A stretch of DNA of 64,000 bases, from the NCBI GenBank assembly GCA_913774955.1, contig CAJYKV010000020.1, forward strand, positions 124,001 through 188,000, in the 5' to 3' direction. Below, piece by piece: positions 50,003 to 60,523 of the stretch. Both the position numbers and the translations under genes were made by a program. Position 1 is the stretch's first letter, and each line of letters opens with the position of its first letter. The notes below the pieces were generated by a model. That model was given only the letters and a program-made list of their open reading frames with translations. It ran no database searches and had not been told where the DNA came from. The DNA comes from an uncultured Acidovorax sp. (GTDB lineage: Bacteria > Pseudomonadota > Gammaproteobacteria > Burkholderiales > Burkholderiaceae_C).

Positions 50003-50878
50003 ATGGCCGCATCGGCCGGCGGGCTGGACGCCTTGCTGGGCTGGGCGCGCGCCTGCCCGCGGCTCTTCGTGCTGACCGGCGCCGGCTGCAGCACGGCATC
50101 CGGCATTCCCGACTACCGCGACGAGGGCGGCGCCTGGAAGCGTCCGCAGCCCGTCACCTACCAGGCCTTCATGGGCGACGACGCGGTGCGCCGCCGCTAC
50201 TGGGCGCGCAGCATGATCGGCTGGCGCGTCATGGGCGGCGCCGTACCGGGCACGGCGCACCGCGCCCTGGCCGCGCTGGAGGCGATGGGCCGCGTGGAAA
50301 TGCTGCTCACGCAGAACGTGGACGGCCTGCACGGGGCCGCGGGCCAGCAGCGGGTGATCGACCTGCATGGGCGCATCGACACGGTGCGCTGCATGGCCTG
50401 CGAGGCGCGCATGCCGCGGGCCCTCCTGCAGTCCTGGCTGGAGGACCGCAATCCGGCCTGGGCCGCGCTGACGGCCACCGCGGCACCGGACGGCGACGCC
50501 GACCTGGACGGGCGTGACTTCTCCGCATTCACGCTGCCGTCCTGCCCGCACTGCGGCGGCGGGCCGCTCAAGCCGGACGTGGTGTTCTTCGGAGAGAGCG
50601 TGCCACGCGAACGCGTGGAGGCCGCGCGGGCGGCGCTCGGGCGCTCCCACGGTCTGCTCGTCGCCGGATCGTCGTTGATGGTGTACTCAGGCTTCCGCTT
50701 CGTGCAGGCGGCCGCCGATGCCGGGCTGCCGGTGGCCGCCGTGAACCGCGGCATGACGCGCGCCGACGGATTGATCGCGGTCAAGGTCGAGGACGACGTG
50801 GGCGCGGTGCTGGAGGCGCTGGTGGACGCGCTGGCCGGTGATCCGCCGGCAGCCGCGGGCGTGCCGCAGGGCGCATGA
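50003..50878 (+). CDS. NAD-dependent protein deacylase (sirtuin)
   Basis: Sir2 family protein of 291 residues. The NAD-binding opening FVLTGAGCSTASGIPDYRDE, the QNVDGLHGAAG loop, catalytic His in VIDLHGRID and a four-cysteine zinc site (CMACEAR ... CPHCGGG) are visible. LKPDVVFFGESVP and AGSSLMVYSGF follow. It removes acyl groups from lysines using NAD. The start is uncertain: ATG 50003 is used, but an in-frame ATG at 49931 would overlap the end of sbcB by 29 bases. The two genes are probably co-transcribed. Confidence 0.9.
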   Translation: MAASAGGLDALLGWARACPRLFVLTGAGCSTASGIPDYRDEGGAWKRPQPVTYQAFMGDDAVRRRYWARSMIGWRVMGGAVPGTAHRALAALEAMGRVEMLLTQNVDGLHGAAGQQRVIDLHGRIDTVRCMACEARMPRALLQSWLEDRNPAWAALTATAAPDGDADLDGRDFSAFTLPSCPHCGGGPLKPDVVFFGESVPRERVEAARAALGRSHGLLVAGSSLMVYSGFRFVQAAADAGLPVAAVNRGMTRADGLIAVKVEDDVGAVLEALVDALAGDPPAAAGVPQGA

Positions 50879-50991
50879 CCCGGGGACGCGGGCGGTTTTG
50901 CGGGACGGCGCCCGCCGATGGTGCTATGGTGCCCGGATAACGCCGCGGGCCGCGCCCTGAACGCGAGCCTGCGCCACCGAGGAGACAATCC

Positions 50992-53193
50992 ATGCAGAGC
51001 TCCCTTCGCGGTGCGGGGCCGGCGCAGCCCGCCGCCTTCGTACCGATGCCGCCGGCCCGCGTGATCGCCGAAGCGCACGAGCGCTCCCGCTCCTTCGGGC
51101 TGCACCGCCATGCATCCGCCGATCTCCAGCCCCTGGCGGCCGATGCATTGGCCTGGACCGTCGCGCGCAACGAGGCGCTGTTCGCGCATGCCGTGCCGGT
51201 GATGGAGACGCTTTCCGCCCAGATCGCCGGCACCCAGAGCATGGTGCTGCTCACCGACGCGCAGGGCATCGTGCTGCACGCGCTCGGCGACGAGGAGTTC
51301 CTGGGCCGCGCCCAGCGCGTGGCGCTGCGCCCCGGGGGCACCTGGTCCGAGCAGAGCAAGGGCACCAACGCCATCGGCACCGCGCTGGCGCTGGGCGACG
51401 CGGTGCAGGTGAACGGCGACGAGCACTTCCTGGCGGCGAACCAGTTCCTTACCTGTTCCTGCGCGCCCATCTGCGATCCGCAGGGGCAGGTGATCGGCGC
51501 GCTCGACGTGAGCGGCGACCGCCACCAGCAGAGCGCCCACACGCTGGCGCTGGTGCGCATGTCGGCACGCATGGTGGAGAACCACCTCTTCGGCAAGGTC
51601 TACGAGGATGCGGTGCGGCTGCGCTTCCATGCCCGCCCGGAGTTCCTGGGCACGCTGGTGGAGGGCCTGGCGGCATTCACGCCCGAAGGGCGCTTTCTCG
51701 CGGCGAACCGCAGCGGCCAGTTCCAGCTGGGCCTGTCGTCGAATGCGATGCAGGCGCAGACCTTCCCGTCGCTTTTCGGCATGCCCATGAGCGCGCTGCT
51801 GGCCCATGCGCGCAGCGCCACGCCGCAACCGCTGCGGCTGGCGCTGCCGGGCGGCGTGGTGGTCAGTGCCCTGGTGGAGTTCCGGCCCCGGGGCGCCTCG
51901 GCGCTGGGCTGGATGCCCGATGCCGCAGGCGCGGCGGACGGAATGTCGGGCCGCGGCCCGCTGCCGTCGCCGGAGCGGCGGGAGGCCGAACGGACACGGG
52001 GCCAGGGGCTGGGGCCCGGATCCCGGCAGGCCGCACCGCTTCCGTGGGCGCGGCCGGCGGGCGCGGTACCGGGCGGCCGCATGTCCGGCCTGCGCTATCT
52101 GGACACCGGGGACGCGCACCTCGCGCAGGTGCTCGACCGCGTCTCGCGCGTGCTCGGCAGCGACGTGCCGATGCTGATCCTCGGAGAGACGGGCACGGGC
52201 AAGGAACTGCTCGCGCAGGCGATCCACCAGGACGGTCCCCGCGCTCGCGGGCCCTTCGTGGCGGTGAATTGCGCATCGATCCCGGAGACGCTGATCGAGG
52301 CCGAGCTGTTCGGCTACGAAGAGGGTGCCTTCACGGGCGCGCGCCGCAAGGGCAGCGTGGGCAAGATCGCCCAGGCGCACGGCGGCACGCTGTTCCTGGA
52401 TGAGATCGGCGACATGCCGCTGGCCATGCAGGCCCGGCTGCTGCGCGTGCTGCAGGAACGCACCGTGGCGCCGCTGGGCTCGGCGCGGCAGATTCCGGTG
52501 GACGTGCACGTGCTCTGCGCCACCCACCGCAACCTGCGCGACATGATGGCCCGGGGGCTGTTCCGCGACGATCTCTACTACCGGCTCAACGGCCTCGTGG
52601 TGCGGCTGCCGGCGCTGCGCGAGCGCACCGATCTGGGCGTGATCGTGCAGCGGCTGCTGCAGGCACAGGACCGCGAGCGCGCCGCCGAAACGGCGAATGC
52701 ACCGGTGCCTGCGTCCGGCGGGTGGCATCGGCCCTGCGGTGCGGCGCCGCTGCGCGTCTCGGCCCGCGCCATGGAACTGTTCCTCGCGCACCGATGGCCG
52801 GGCAACCTGCGCCAGCTCTCGAACGCGCTGCGCACGGCGGCGCTGATGGCGGGCGACGCGGACGAGATCGACATCGATCACCTGCCGGAAGACCTGTTCG
52901 ACGAGGCCGGCCCGGTGGCCTCCGCGGCAGCGCGGTCTGCGGGCGGAGAGGCCTTGGGCGATATCGAAACCCTGGCGTATCCGGCGAAGGAGACACTGCC
53001 CCAGCCCACCCCCGTGCACCAGGCGGTGCCGCCCTCGGTGCGGTCTTTGGACGCCACGGTGGGTGACGCGCTGCGGCATGCCCTGTCGGTACATGGCGGC
53101 AACGTGTCCGCCGTGGCACGGGCCCTGGGCGTTTCGCGCAATACGGTGTACCGGCGGCTCAAGGCCATGGACGCAACGCCTGCCGGACACTGA
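50992..53193 (+). CDS. Sigma-54-dependent activator, AcoR type
   Basis: An activator of 733 residues with GAGGAG before the ATG. An N-terminal GAF sensor covers about 60-210 (VLLTDAQGIVLHALGD, WSEQSKGTNAIGTALA, DVSGDRHQQSAHTLALVRMSARMVEN). The AAA+ domain has Walker A GETGTGKE (about 397), the sigma-54 contact loop GAFTGA (about 445), Walker B GGTLFLDEIGDMP and RHLYYRLN-type RDDLYYRLNGL. A Fis-type helix-turn-helix ends the protein (NVSAVARALGVSRNTVYRRLK). The MSARMVENHLF stretch is typical of AcoR, which responds to acetoin, aldehydes or alcohols. It is convergent with an aldehyde/alcohol dehydrogenase operon bearing a -24/-12 promoter, its likely target. Confidence 0.93.
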   Translation: MQSSLRGAGPAQPAAFVPMPPARVIAEAHERSRSFGLHRHASADLQPLAADALAWTVARNEALFAHAVPVMETLSAQIAGTQSMVLLTDAQGIVLHALGDEEFLGRAQRVALRPGGTWSEQSKGTNAIGTALALGDAVQVNGDEHFLAANQFLTCSCAPICDPQGQVIGALDVSGDRHQQSAHTLALVRMSARMVENHLFGKVYEDAVRLRFHARPEFLGTLVEGLAAFTPEGRFLAANRSGQFQLGLSSNAMQAQTFPSLFGMPMSALLAHARSATPQPLRLALPGGVVVSALVEFRPRGASALGWMPDAAGAADGMSGRGPLPSPERREAERTRGQGLGPGSRQAAPLPWARPAGAVPGGRMSGLRYLDTGDAHLAQVLDRVSRVLGSDVPMLILGETGTGKELLAQAIHQDGPRARGPFVAVNCASIPETLIEAELFGYEEGAFTGARRKGSVGKIAQAHGGTLFLDEIGDMPLAMQARLLRVLQERTVAPLGSARQIPVDVHVLCATHRNLRDMMARGLFRDDLYYRLNGLVVRLPALRERTDLGVIVQRLLQAQDRERAAETANAPVPASGGWHRPCGAAPLRVSARAMELFLAHRWPGNLRQLSNALRTAALMAGDADEIDIDHLPEDLFDEAGPVASAAARSAGGEALGDIETLAYPAKETLPQPTPVHQAVPPSVRSLDATVGDALRHALSVHGGNVSAVARALGVSRNTVYRRLKAMDATPAGH

Positions 53194-53272
53194 CGGCGGC
53201 GTCACCCTGTCGGTGCCGACAGGCGAGCCATTGCACAGCCGGGGGATCGCGGGGGCCGGCCAACGCGGTTCG

Positions 53273-53671
53273 TCAATCGGTCGGACGCCTGGTCTGTCCC
53301 GGGGCTGATCGCCTGGCAAAGCAGGACCGCAACGCCATGTACCCGACAGGGCAGGCCCAGAGAACGGACAGCACCCATACCGCCCAGCGCGGATCGGGGT
53401 CGGCGGGGACCAGAGACGCCGGGATGAAGAAATGGGCGGCCCCGGCGATGGGCGCGACGGCCACCCACCAGACCGCCGCCACCGGATTCCGCTGCAATGC
53501 CATGCCCGCCAAGGGCAGGAAGCAGAGCACCGCAGGGCAGAACAGCAGCCAGGTGATCAGGGCGCCCGCGTCTTTGTCCAGATAGGGCAGCCCACCCTGC
53601 GACACGGCGATGGCGATGCCCCAGGTGAGCAATGCGACAGCGAGGCCTGCCAGCCCGAGAAGGATTCGCAT
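53273..53671 (-). CDS. Small membrane protein of unknown function
   Basis: A protein of 132 residues with four predicted membrane helices: about 3-20 (ILLGLAGLAVALLTWGIAIAV), 30-50 (ALITWLLFCPAVLCFLPLAG), 58-80 (AVWWVAVAPIAGAAHFFIPA) and 93-112 (WAVWVLSVLWACPVGYMAL). The ATG at 53671 is used because it starts at the first helix. I recognise no family. It lies between acoR and the DUF779 gene and is 70 bases after DUF779 on the same strand, so it could be the last gene of the aldehyde operon. Confidence 0.7.
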   Translation of the reverse strand: MRILLGLAGLAVALLTWGIAIAVSQGGLPYLDKDAGALITWLLFCPAVLCFLPLAGMALQRNPVAAVWWVAVAPIAGAAHFFIPASLVPADPDPRWAVWVLSVLWACPVGYMALRSCFARRSAPGQTRRPTD

Positions 53672-53741
53672 GGAACGAGATAGGTTCTGAAAGCGTCCAG
53701 CATGCCACGCCTTCGGCGCTGTGCAATGGACCGCCTGGCCC

Positions 53742-54197
53742 TCAGCCTCCGCCGCGCCGCGGCGGGCCCAGCGCCTCGATCGCCGCCCACTCCGCGTCCC
53801 CGTAGAGCCGCGAGCGCGTGAGGAACCGCAGCCCCGTGGGCCGCTCCAGCGAGAACATGCCCCCGTTGCCCGGCACGGCATCGATGATCAGGTGCGTGTG
53901 TTCCCAGTACGCGAACTGCGATTCGCTCATGTAGAAGGGCGTGCCCGCGATCTCGCCGAGCAGCACATCGGAGTCGCCGAGCATGAATTCGCCGAGCGCG
54001 AAGCACATCGGCGCGCTGCCGTCGCAGCAGCCGCCGGACTGGTGGAACATGAGCGGCCCGTGCTGCGCCCGCAGCCGCTCGATGAGCGCGACCGCCTCGG
54101 GCGTGGCGGAGACGCGGGTGGCGGGGCCTGCATCGGCACCGGCTTCGGCCGGAGCCGGGGAGCCGGCAGACACGGGGGGCGCGGTCGTCGTCGTCAT
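53742..54197 (-). CDS. DUF779 family protein
   Basis: A protein of 151 residues with AGGAGA before the ATG at 54197. After a Pro/Ala-rich start (1-32) comes the DUF779 core: PLMFHQSGGCCDGSAPMCF with a Cys pair and a third Cys, then GTPFYMSESQFAYWEHTHLIIDAVPGNGGMFSLE. DUF779 genes are regular neighbours of aldehyde dehydrogenases, and the biochemical role is unknown. It follows adhP by 123 bases, with a strong hairpin in the gap. Confidence 0.9.
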   Translation of the reverse strand: MTTTTAPPVSAGSPAPAEAGADAGPATRVSATPEAVALIERLRAQHGPLMFHQSGGCCDGSAPMCFALGEFMLGDSDVLLGEIAGTPFYMSESQFAYWEHTHLIIDAVPGNGGMFSLERPTGLRFLTRSRLYGDAEWAAIEALGPPRRGGG

Positions 54198-54276
54198 GCG
54201 GTGTCTCCTGTCATGGGGATCGGCGCTTGTGGCAGTGTGCCCGAAGCGCGGCGTCGGCGCGCGCCCGGCGGCGGCG

Positions 54277-54305
54277 CACGCCCTTGCGCCGGGGCGCAGG
54301 GCGTG
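54277..54305 (-). terminator. Strong hairpin between adhP and the DUF779 gene
   Basis: CACGCCCT-T-GCGCC (54277-54290) pairs with GGCGC-AGGGCGTG (54293-54305), a near-perfect 13-bp stem with one bulge. No T-run follows on the minus strand, so mRNA processing or attenuation is as likely as full termination. Confidence 0.4.
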
Positions 54306-54320
54306 GCCGGCCCGAGCCGG

Positions 54321-55355
54321 TCAGTGCGCCGCCATGTCCAGCACGATGCGGCCCTGGATCTGGCCCTTGTGCATGCGTGCGAACACGTCGTTGATGTTCT
54401 CCAGCTTCTCCGTCGCCACGGTGGCCTTCACCTGGCCGCGGGCCGCGAAATCCAGCGATTCCTGCAGGTCCAGGCGGGTGCCGACGATGGAGCCGCGCAC
54501 AGTGATGCCGCGCAGCACCATGTCGAAGATCGGCAGCGGGAAGTTGCCGGGCGGCAGGCCGTTGAGCGACACCGTGCCGCCGCGCCGCACCATGCCGAGG
54601 GCCTGCTCGAACGCCTTGGGCGAGACGGCAGTGACCAGCGCACCGTGGGCGCCGCCGATCTCCTTCTGCAGGTAGGCGGCCGGGTCGGTGTTCTTCGCGT
54701 TCACCGTGACGCTCGCGCCCAGCCTTTTCGCGAGTTCGAGCTTGTCGTCCTCCACGTCCACGGCCGCGACGTTCATGCCCATGGCGCGGGCGTACTGCAC
54801 CGCCATGTGGCCCAGGCCGCCGATGCCGGAGATGACCACCCAGTCGCCCGGCTTCGCATCCGTCACCTTCAGGCCCTTGTAGACTGTCACGCCCGCGCAC
54901 AGCACCGGAGCGATGTCCACGAAGCTGACGTCCTCGGGCAGGTGGCCCACGAAGTTCGGGTCGGCCAGCGCATAGTCGGCGAAGCCGCCGTTGACCGAGT
55001 AGCCGGTGTTGCTCTGCGATTCGCACAGCGTCTCCCAGCCGCCCAGGCAGTGCGTGCAGCAGCCGCAGGCCGAGTGCAGCCAGGGCACGCCGACGCGGTC
55101 GCCTTCCTTGACGTGCTTCACGTTCTTGCCGATGGCCGCGACGAAGCCCACGCCCTCGTGGCCGGGGATGAACGGCGGGTTCGGCTTGACGGGCCAGTCG
55201 CCTTCGGCGGCATGCAGATCGGTATGGCACACGCCGGAGGCCTCGATCTTCACGAGGATCTGGTCGTCGGCGGGCGTCGGCACCGGGGCCTCTTCGATGG
55301 CGAGCGGCTTGCCGAATTCGCGCACGACGGCGGCTTTCATGGTCTTGGGGAGCAT
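54321..55355 (-). CDS. adhP: Zinc-dependent alcohol dehydrogenase, AdhP type
   Basis: Medium-chain dehydrogenase of 344 residues. Catalytic zinc ligands are Cys and His in GVCHTDLH and GHEGVG; the structural zinc site is [15 protein letters not shown]. The NAD fold has [17 protein letters not shown] and then [16 protein letters not shown]. It interconverts primary alcohols and aldehydes with NAD. It lies downstream of the aldehyde dehydrogenase in the same operon, with a 119-base gap that contains an imperfect hairpin (55389-55408). Start 55355 follows AGGA. Confidence 0.95.
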   Translation of the reverse strand: MLPKTMKAAVVREFGKPLAIEEAPVPTPADDQILVKIEASGVCHTDLHAAEGDWPVKPNPPFIPGHEGVGFVAAIGKNVKHVKEGDRVGVPWLHSACGCCTHCLGGWETLCESQSNTGYSVNGGFADYALADPNFVGHLPEDVSFVDIAPVLCAGVTVYKGLKVTDAKPGDWVVISGIGGLGHMAVQYARAMGMNVAAVDVEDDKLELAKRLGASVTVNAKNTDPAAYLQKEIGGAHGALVTAVSPKAFEQALGMVRRGGTVSLNGLPPGNFPLPIFDMVLRGITVRGSIVGTRLDLQESLDFAARGQVKATVATEKLENINDVFARMHKGQIQGRIVLDMAAH

Positions 55356-55474
55356 GGAACGGAAATCCTTTCTTGTGGGGGAAGGGTTGGGACCTGGGAC
55401 AGGTTCCCGACGGGGAGGGCTGGCTTCCACCATATGCCGCCCTCCCTCGGTCGCTGCTGATGCAGGTCAAGCCG

Positions 55475-56995
<1,521 letters not shown>

Positions 56996-57062
56996 GGTGC
57001 TTGTCTCCTGAGGTGGATGTGTGCCGTGGGCTGCACCACGCAGCCCCGGTGCCTTCCATTGC

Positions 57063-57077
57063 GCAATCGCCATGCCA
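57063..57077 (-). promoter_or_regulatory. Sigma-54 (-24/-12) promoter of the aldehyde dehydrogenase operon
   Basis: The minus strand reads TGGCAT-GGCGA-TTGC, with GG and GC exactly ten bases apart as required (consensus TGGCAC-N5-TTGC). It lies about 68 bases upstream of the ATG at 56995. An AcoR-type activator gene in the same window supports it. Confidence 0.75.
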
Positions 57078-57119
57078 GGGCGCTGCACTGTGCCGGATGC
57101 CGCAGCGGGCCTGCGGAAG

Positions 57120-57148
57120 GTGTTCCATGTGTTCCGTTATGGAACACA
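57120..57148. promoter_or_regulatory. Inverted repeat upstream activating sequence for the sigma-54 activator
   Basis: TGTGTTCC (57128-57135), a 5-base spacer and GGAACACA (57141-57148) form a perfect palindrome. A further GTGTTCCA (57120-57127) can also pair with TGGAACAC (57140-57147). The site is about 45-70 bases upstream of the -24 element, the usual place for enhancer binding. AcoR-type binding is inference. Confidence 0.65.
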
Positions 57149-57340
57149 CGTGGCGCACCGCCTGTACCGTGTCGCCACACATCGCACGGCCGGGCGGGCC
57201 GACCGCCGCAGCCCGGCCGTACGGAGGACCCGCGAACCCGCACGCGGGCACGGCCGCCGCTCTTGGTGTATAACCGCGCCTCCCCGGGCCCTGGGGCGGC
57301 GCCCGTGCGCCCGTCCGTCCCCACCCCTTCCATCCCGCGC

Positions 57341-57622
57341 ATGACCGATCACTACGCCGCCCTCGGGCTGGGCGCCCACGCGACCCTGGCCGATGTCAAG
57401 AAGGCCTTCCGCCAGAAGGCCGCCTTCTACCATCCCGACCGCAATCCCTCGCCGGATGCGGCCGAGCGCTTCCGCGCGGTACAGAAGGCCTACGAGGTGC
57501 TGTCGGACGACGCGGCGCGCCAGGCCTACGACGACAACCGCCGCCGCAACCTGCTCGACGACCCGCTGCAGACGGCGCGGGAGATCTGGCAGTCCTATTC
57601 CCGGAATTTGCTCTCCTCGTGA
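57341..57622 (+). CDS. Short DnaJ-domain protein
   Basis: A protein of 93 residues consisting of a J domain and little else: DHYAALGLGAHATLADVKKAFRQKAAFYHPDRNPSPDAAERFRAVQKAYEVLSDD with the HPD motif intact, then a basic-acidic tail (RQAYDDNRRRNLLDDPLQTAREIWQSYSRNLLSS). J domains stimulate Hsp70 ATPases; the partner is unknown. It lacks the zinc-finger and substrate domains of DnaJ. Its stop overlaps the next gene's GTG start (GTGA), so the two are coupled. First gene of the cluster at 57341-60370. Confidence 0.9.
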   Translation: MTDHYAALGLGAHATLADVKKAFRQKAAFYHPDRNPSPDAAERFRAVQKAYEVLSDDAARQAYDDNRRRNLLDDPLQTAREIWQSYSRNLLSS

Positions 57623-58206
57623 AACTCTCTCCCTTCTTCCATGACCTGCGCTCGGCCTACCAGGCCGAGCTGGACGACCTCGCCCAGGATTCCGAGGGCA
57701 AGGACGTGCTGCGCAAGCGCCTCGCCCAGAAGCGCGGCGAGATCGCCTTCCTGGCGCAGATGATCGATTTCAGCCCCGAAATGGTGGCCGTGGCCTTCCA
57801 CCAGGGCTTCCGCTTCCACCGGCCTGCGGCGCTGGAGCCGCTGCTGGCGCGCGCCGGGGCCGACCTGCCCGAGTGGTCCGCCCTGGGCGGCGCCGCCGCG
57901 CTCGAATCCTGGGCCCAGCCGCTGGCTGACGTGGTGCTGGCCGAGCCCTCGGGCGCGCGCTTCCTCACCATGGCGGCGCTTCTGGAGTACCAGCGGCTGC
58001 ATGCGCGCCATGCCGCGGCCGCCGGTGACGCAGCGGCCACCGACGGTGACGACGCGGACGGCGAGGGGGACGACTCCGCCGATGCCGGCGACGACGACTC
58101 CGCGCGCTGGAGCGCGGACGACGCCTCCGGGCCGCGCACGCATTCCGACCGCGAAGAGGCCGGTGCCGACTGGCTCGCCGACCTGGGCTTCGACCGCAAG
58201 GACTGA
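57619..58206 (+). CDS. Conserved-type protein of unknown function, coupled to the J-domain gene
   Basis: A protein of 195 residues from the GTG at 57619. I recognise no domain. The first 120 residues are helical and amphipathic (SPFFHDLRSAYQAELDDLAQDSEGKDVLRKRLAQKRGEIAFLAQMI). After residue 130 comes an Asp-rich acidic tail (DGDDADGEGDDSADAGDDDS). No signal peptide or membrane segment is seen, so it is cytoplasmic. The four-base overlap with the J-domain gene implies a joint product or partner. Confidence 0.75.
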   Translation: MKLSPFFHDLRSAYQAELDDLAQDSEGKDVLRKRLAQKRGEIAFLAQMIDFSPEMVAVAFHQGFRFHRPAALEPLLARAGADLPEWSALGGAAALESWAQPLADVVLAEPSGARFLTMAALLEYQRLHARHAAAAGDAAATDGDDADGEGDDSADAGDDDSARWSADDASGPRTHSDREEAGADWLADLGFDRKD

Positions 58207-58281
58207 CGCTGCCCCTGGCCTGCGCCCACGCCCGCCTTTCCACTTTCTCTTGCCGAACCGCTTCCGTTCCGCTGCCTGCCC

Positions 58282-59037
58282 ATGTCAAGACACCTCGCCC
58301 TCATCACCCAGACCCAGGCCCTGATCGCCGCCGGCGACATCGTGGGCGCGGAATCCGCCCTCTCCGAGCTGGCCGACACCCAGGGCGACGGCGCGCTGGT
58401 GGAAGTGCTGGGCGAGCTGGCGCCCAAGGACGTGCTCGCCGTGATGCGCGAGTACGACGAATCCAAGGCCTCGGTGGTGAACATGCTGGTCACGCCGGAG
58501 CAGTTCGCGCGCGCGCTGGTGCTGGAGAAGCAGTACAAGGACGCCACCCACACCCACCTGCGCAGCATGGTGAACGCCGTGGTGTTCCGCGGCGACGCCG
58601 ATCCGCTGGAGTTCATCACCGCCATCGGCGATCTGGAGGGCGGCAGCGAGGCCCTGGCCCACTATTTCGCGGAGAAGTGGAGCCGGCTGGAGGCGTTCGC
58701 GCGCACCGGCCTCTTCGACGCCACCGAAGACTACGGCCCCTCGCTCACCGAAGACCAGCTCTTCAACGTGGCCTACGCGCCGCCGAAGGTGGACCAGGAC
58801 GAGGTGGCCGACCGCGACTGGATGCAGCTCGCCTGGCTGCTGCGCTACCAGTGCCCGGACCTGTTCATCGAAACGCTGCTCGTGCTGCGTGCCAAGGCCC
58901 AGGCCTACGACGAAGGGCTGGGCGACGACGAATCCGGCACGGACGAGGACGACGACGGCAAGTTCGAGACCAGCGAGACCGACCGCGGCAAGGCCACGCC
59001 GGCCGCGCGCGCCTCCGACGAAGAGTCGGCGATCTGA
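58282..59037 (+). CDS. Protein of unknown function in the DnaJ-led cluster
   Basis: A soluble 251-residue protein without signal peptide or membrane segment. It opens with a helical region (SRHLALITQTQALIAAGDIVGAESALSELADTQGDGALVEVLGEL). An alpha-helical body follows, with conserved-looking blocks such as PEQFARALVLEKQYKDATHTHLRSMVNAVVFRG. The acidic C-terminal tail (DDESGTDEDDDGKFETSETDRGK) resembles that of the preceding protein. It lies 75 bases after the previous gene. No family is recognised. Confidence 0.75.
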   Translation: MSRHLALITQTQALIAAGDIVGAESALSELADTQGDGALVEVLGELAPKDVLAVMREYDESKASVVNMLVTPEQFARALVLEKQYKDATHTHLRSMVNAVVFRGDADPLEFITAIGDLEGGSEALAHYFAEKWSRLEAFARTGLFDATEDYGPSLTEDQLFNVAYAPPKVDQDEVADRDWMQLAWLLRYQCPDLFIETLLVLRAKAQAYDEGLGDDESGTDEDDDGKFETSETDRGKATPAARASDEESAI

Positions 59038-59059
59038 GAACCCCGCGAGGCGCGCTGCG

Positions 59060-60370
59060 ATGACGTCTTCCATCCCCGATTCCGCATCCGCCGGGCAGGG
59101 CGCCTCGTCGGCGCTCTCGCTGCACGATGCGCGCGCCTTCTTCGAGAAAGCGCTCATCCACGGCATCCGCCACGGTATCGTGCCGCCCGAGAAGGTGGAA
59201 GCCATCGGCGCCGACGCGCCCAAGGGCATGGTGCAGATCGCGCGCTATTTCGGCACCGAGTTCCTGCGGCCCGACCTGGAGCGGGCGCGCGAGCGCATGG
59301 TGAACCTCGTCAGCCTCGATCTGCTGGAAGAAAGCGGCGGCGATCTGGACCGTGCCGCGCAGATGCTGCGCGAGCACACCTTCCTGTCGCGCTCCAAGGC
59401 GGGATCGGACCGGCTCCGCCGGCTGATCGCGCTACCGCAGAGCAGCAACTTCGGCTTCCTGTCCACCACGGACGAGCCGGACGTGCAGCAGCTTTCCGTA
59501 TGGTCGCTGCGCAGCCATGCCGAGTACCGCGCCGAGCTGGAGCGGCGCAGCGGCATCGCCGCCGCGATCGCCGCCGCGCGCTGGTTCGCCGAGCGACTGG
59601 ACGTGGACGAATCCGCCCTGGAGGAATCGGGCGCCGAGGCCGAGGCCGTGGTGCGCATGGGCCTGCTCTGGCACTGGATGCATCCGGCCGCCGAGGCCTG
59701 GCCGCATGCCGTGTCGTTCGAGAAGCGCCTGTCGGCGATGCGCCGCAAGGGCATCCCGCCGCCGGCCCGCCTGCCGCTGCCGGGCGGCTTGCCCACCGGG
59801 ACGGCGGCCGTGGTGGACGCACAGGCCCCGGCCGTGCTCGCCGACGCCGCGCGCATCCTCGATGGATCCGTGGCCACCCGCACGCTGCTGCGGCCCATGG
59901 GCAGCTTCCGCGCCCGCTATTTTCTGCAGGACGATCCGCTCGCCGAGGTGGACGACTACCACCACGGCCTGGACGCGCTGCTGGAGGCGGGCGGCGAAGA
60001 GGAGGGCGAGCCCGCGGCGCCCGCCAGCCGCACCTGGGAACGCCTCACGCAGGGCCACGAGGACGAGCATTCGCTGCTCACCCTGTTCCTGTGCCTCGCG
60101 GCCGGCGTGCCGCGCAAGACCGTCCTGACTGAGAAGGCCGCGGCGAGCCTCGTGCGCCGCGTGCGCCGCCATGGCTGGCAGCCCAAGCTGGCGGAAGCGT
60201 TCATCCGCGACCATGCGGCCGGCGCGCGCCGCGCCAGCTACCTCGCGCTCTGGAAGTCGTTCGTGGACGAGTCGGGCCGCACGCTGCTCGATGCGCGGGA
60301 CGAGCGCCTGGAGGAAGCCCGCGCCCTGCTGCGGCGCGAGTGCCATGTGGTGGACGGGCCGGGCGATTGA
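59060..60370 (+). CDS. Large protein of unknown function in the DnaJ-led cluster
   Basis: A soluble 436-residue protein; the ATG at 59060 follows GCGAGG and lies 22 bases after the preceding gene. It is mostly helical, beginning with SLHDARAFFEKALIHGIRHGIVPPEKVEAIGADAPKGMVQIARYFGTEFLRPDLERARERM. It has an acidic run near residue 313 (EAGGEEEGEP) and the conserved-looking C-terminal block RRHGWQPKLAEAFIRDHAAGARRASYLALWKSF. No known catalytic motif is visible. Position and orientation suggest it belongs to the same unit as the J-domain gene. Confidence 0.75.
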   Translation: MTSSIPDSASAGQGASSALSLHDARAFFEKALIHGIRHGIVPPEKVEAIGADAPKGMVQIARYFGTEFLRPDLERARERMVNLVSLDLLEESGGDLDRAAQMLREHTFLSRSKAGSDRLRRLIALPQSSNFGFLSTTDEPDVQQLSVWSLRSHAEYRAELERRSGIAAAIAAARWFAERLDVDESALEESGAEAEAVVRMGLLWHWMHPAAEAWPHAVSFEKRLSAMRRKGIPPPARLPLPGGLPTGTAAVVDAQAPAVLADAARILDGSVATRTLLRPMGSFRARYFLQDDPLAEVDDYHHGLDALLEAGGEEEGEPAAPASRTWERLTQGHEDEHSLLTLFLCLAAGVPRKTVLTEKAAASLVRRVRRHGWQPKLAEAFIRDHAAGARRASYLALWKSFVDESGRTLLDARDERLEEARALLRRECHVVDGPGD

Positions 60371-60428
60371 TGCGGCGGCCGTGCGGGACGCCACGCCCCG
60401 CCAGGTGCCCGAGCAGCGGACCGAACGC

Positions 60429-60466
60429 AAAAAAACAGCCGTTCCGGCAGGGCCTGAACGGCTGTT
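60429..60466 (-). terminator. Rho-independent terminator of the Cys-rich gene
   Basis: On the minus strand ACAGCCGTTC and GAACGGCTGT form a 10-bp perfect stem around an 11-base loop, followed by seven T residues (complement of 60429-60435). It also ends transcription from the convergent cluster. Confidence 0.9.
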
Positions 60467-60523
60467 CCCGACACTGCGCGCCCCGTTACCTCCCAGGTGC
60501 GGCGGGCGCGGGCTGGACGGTGC

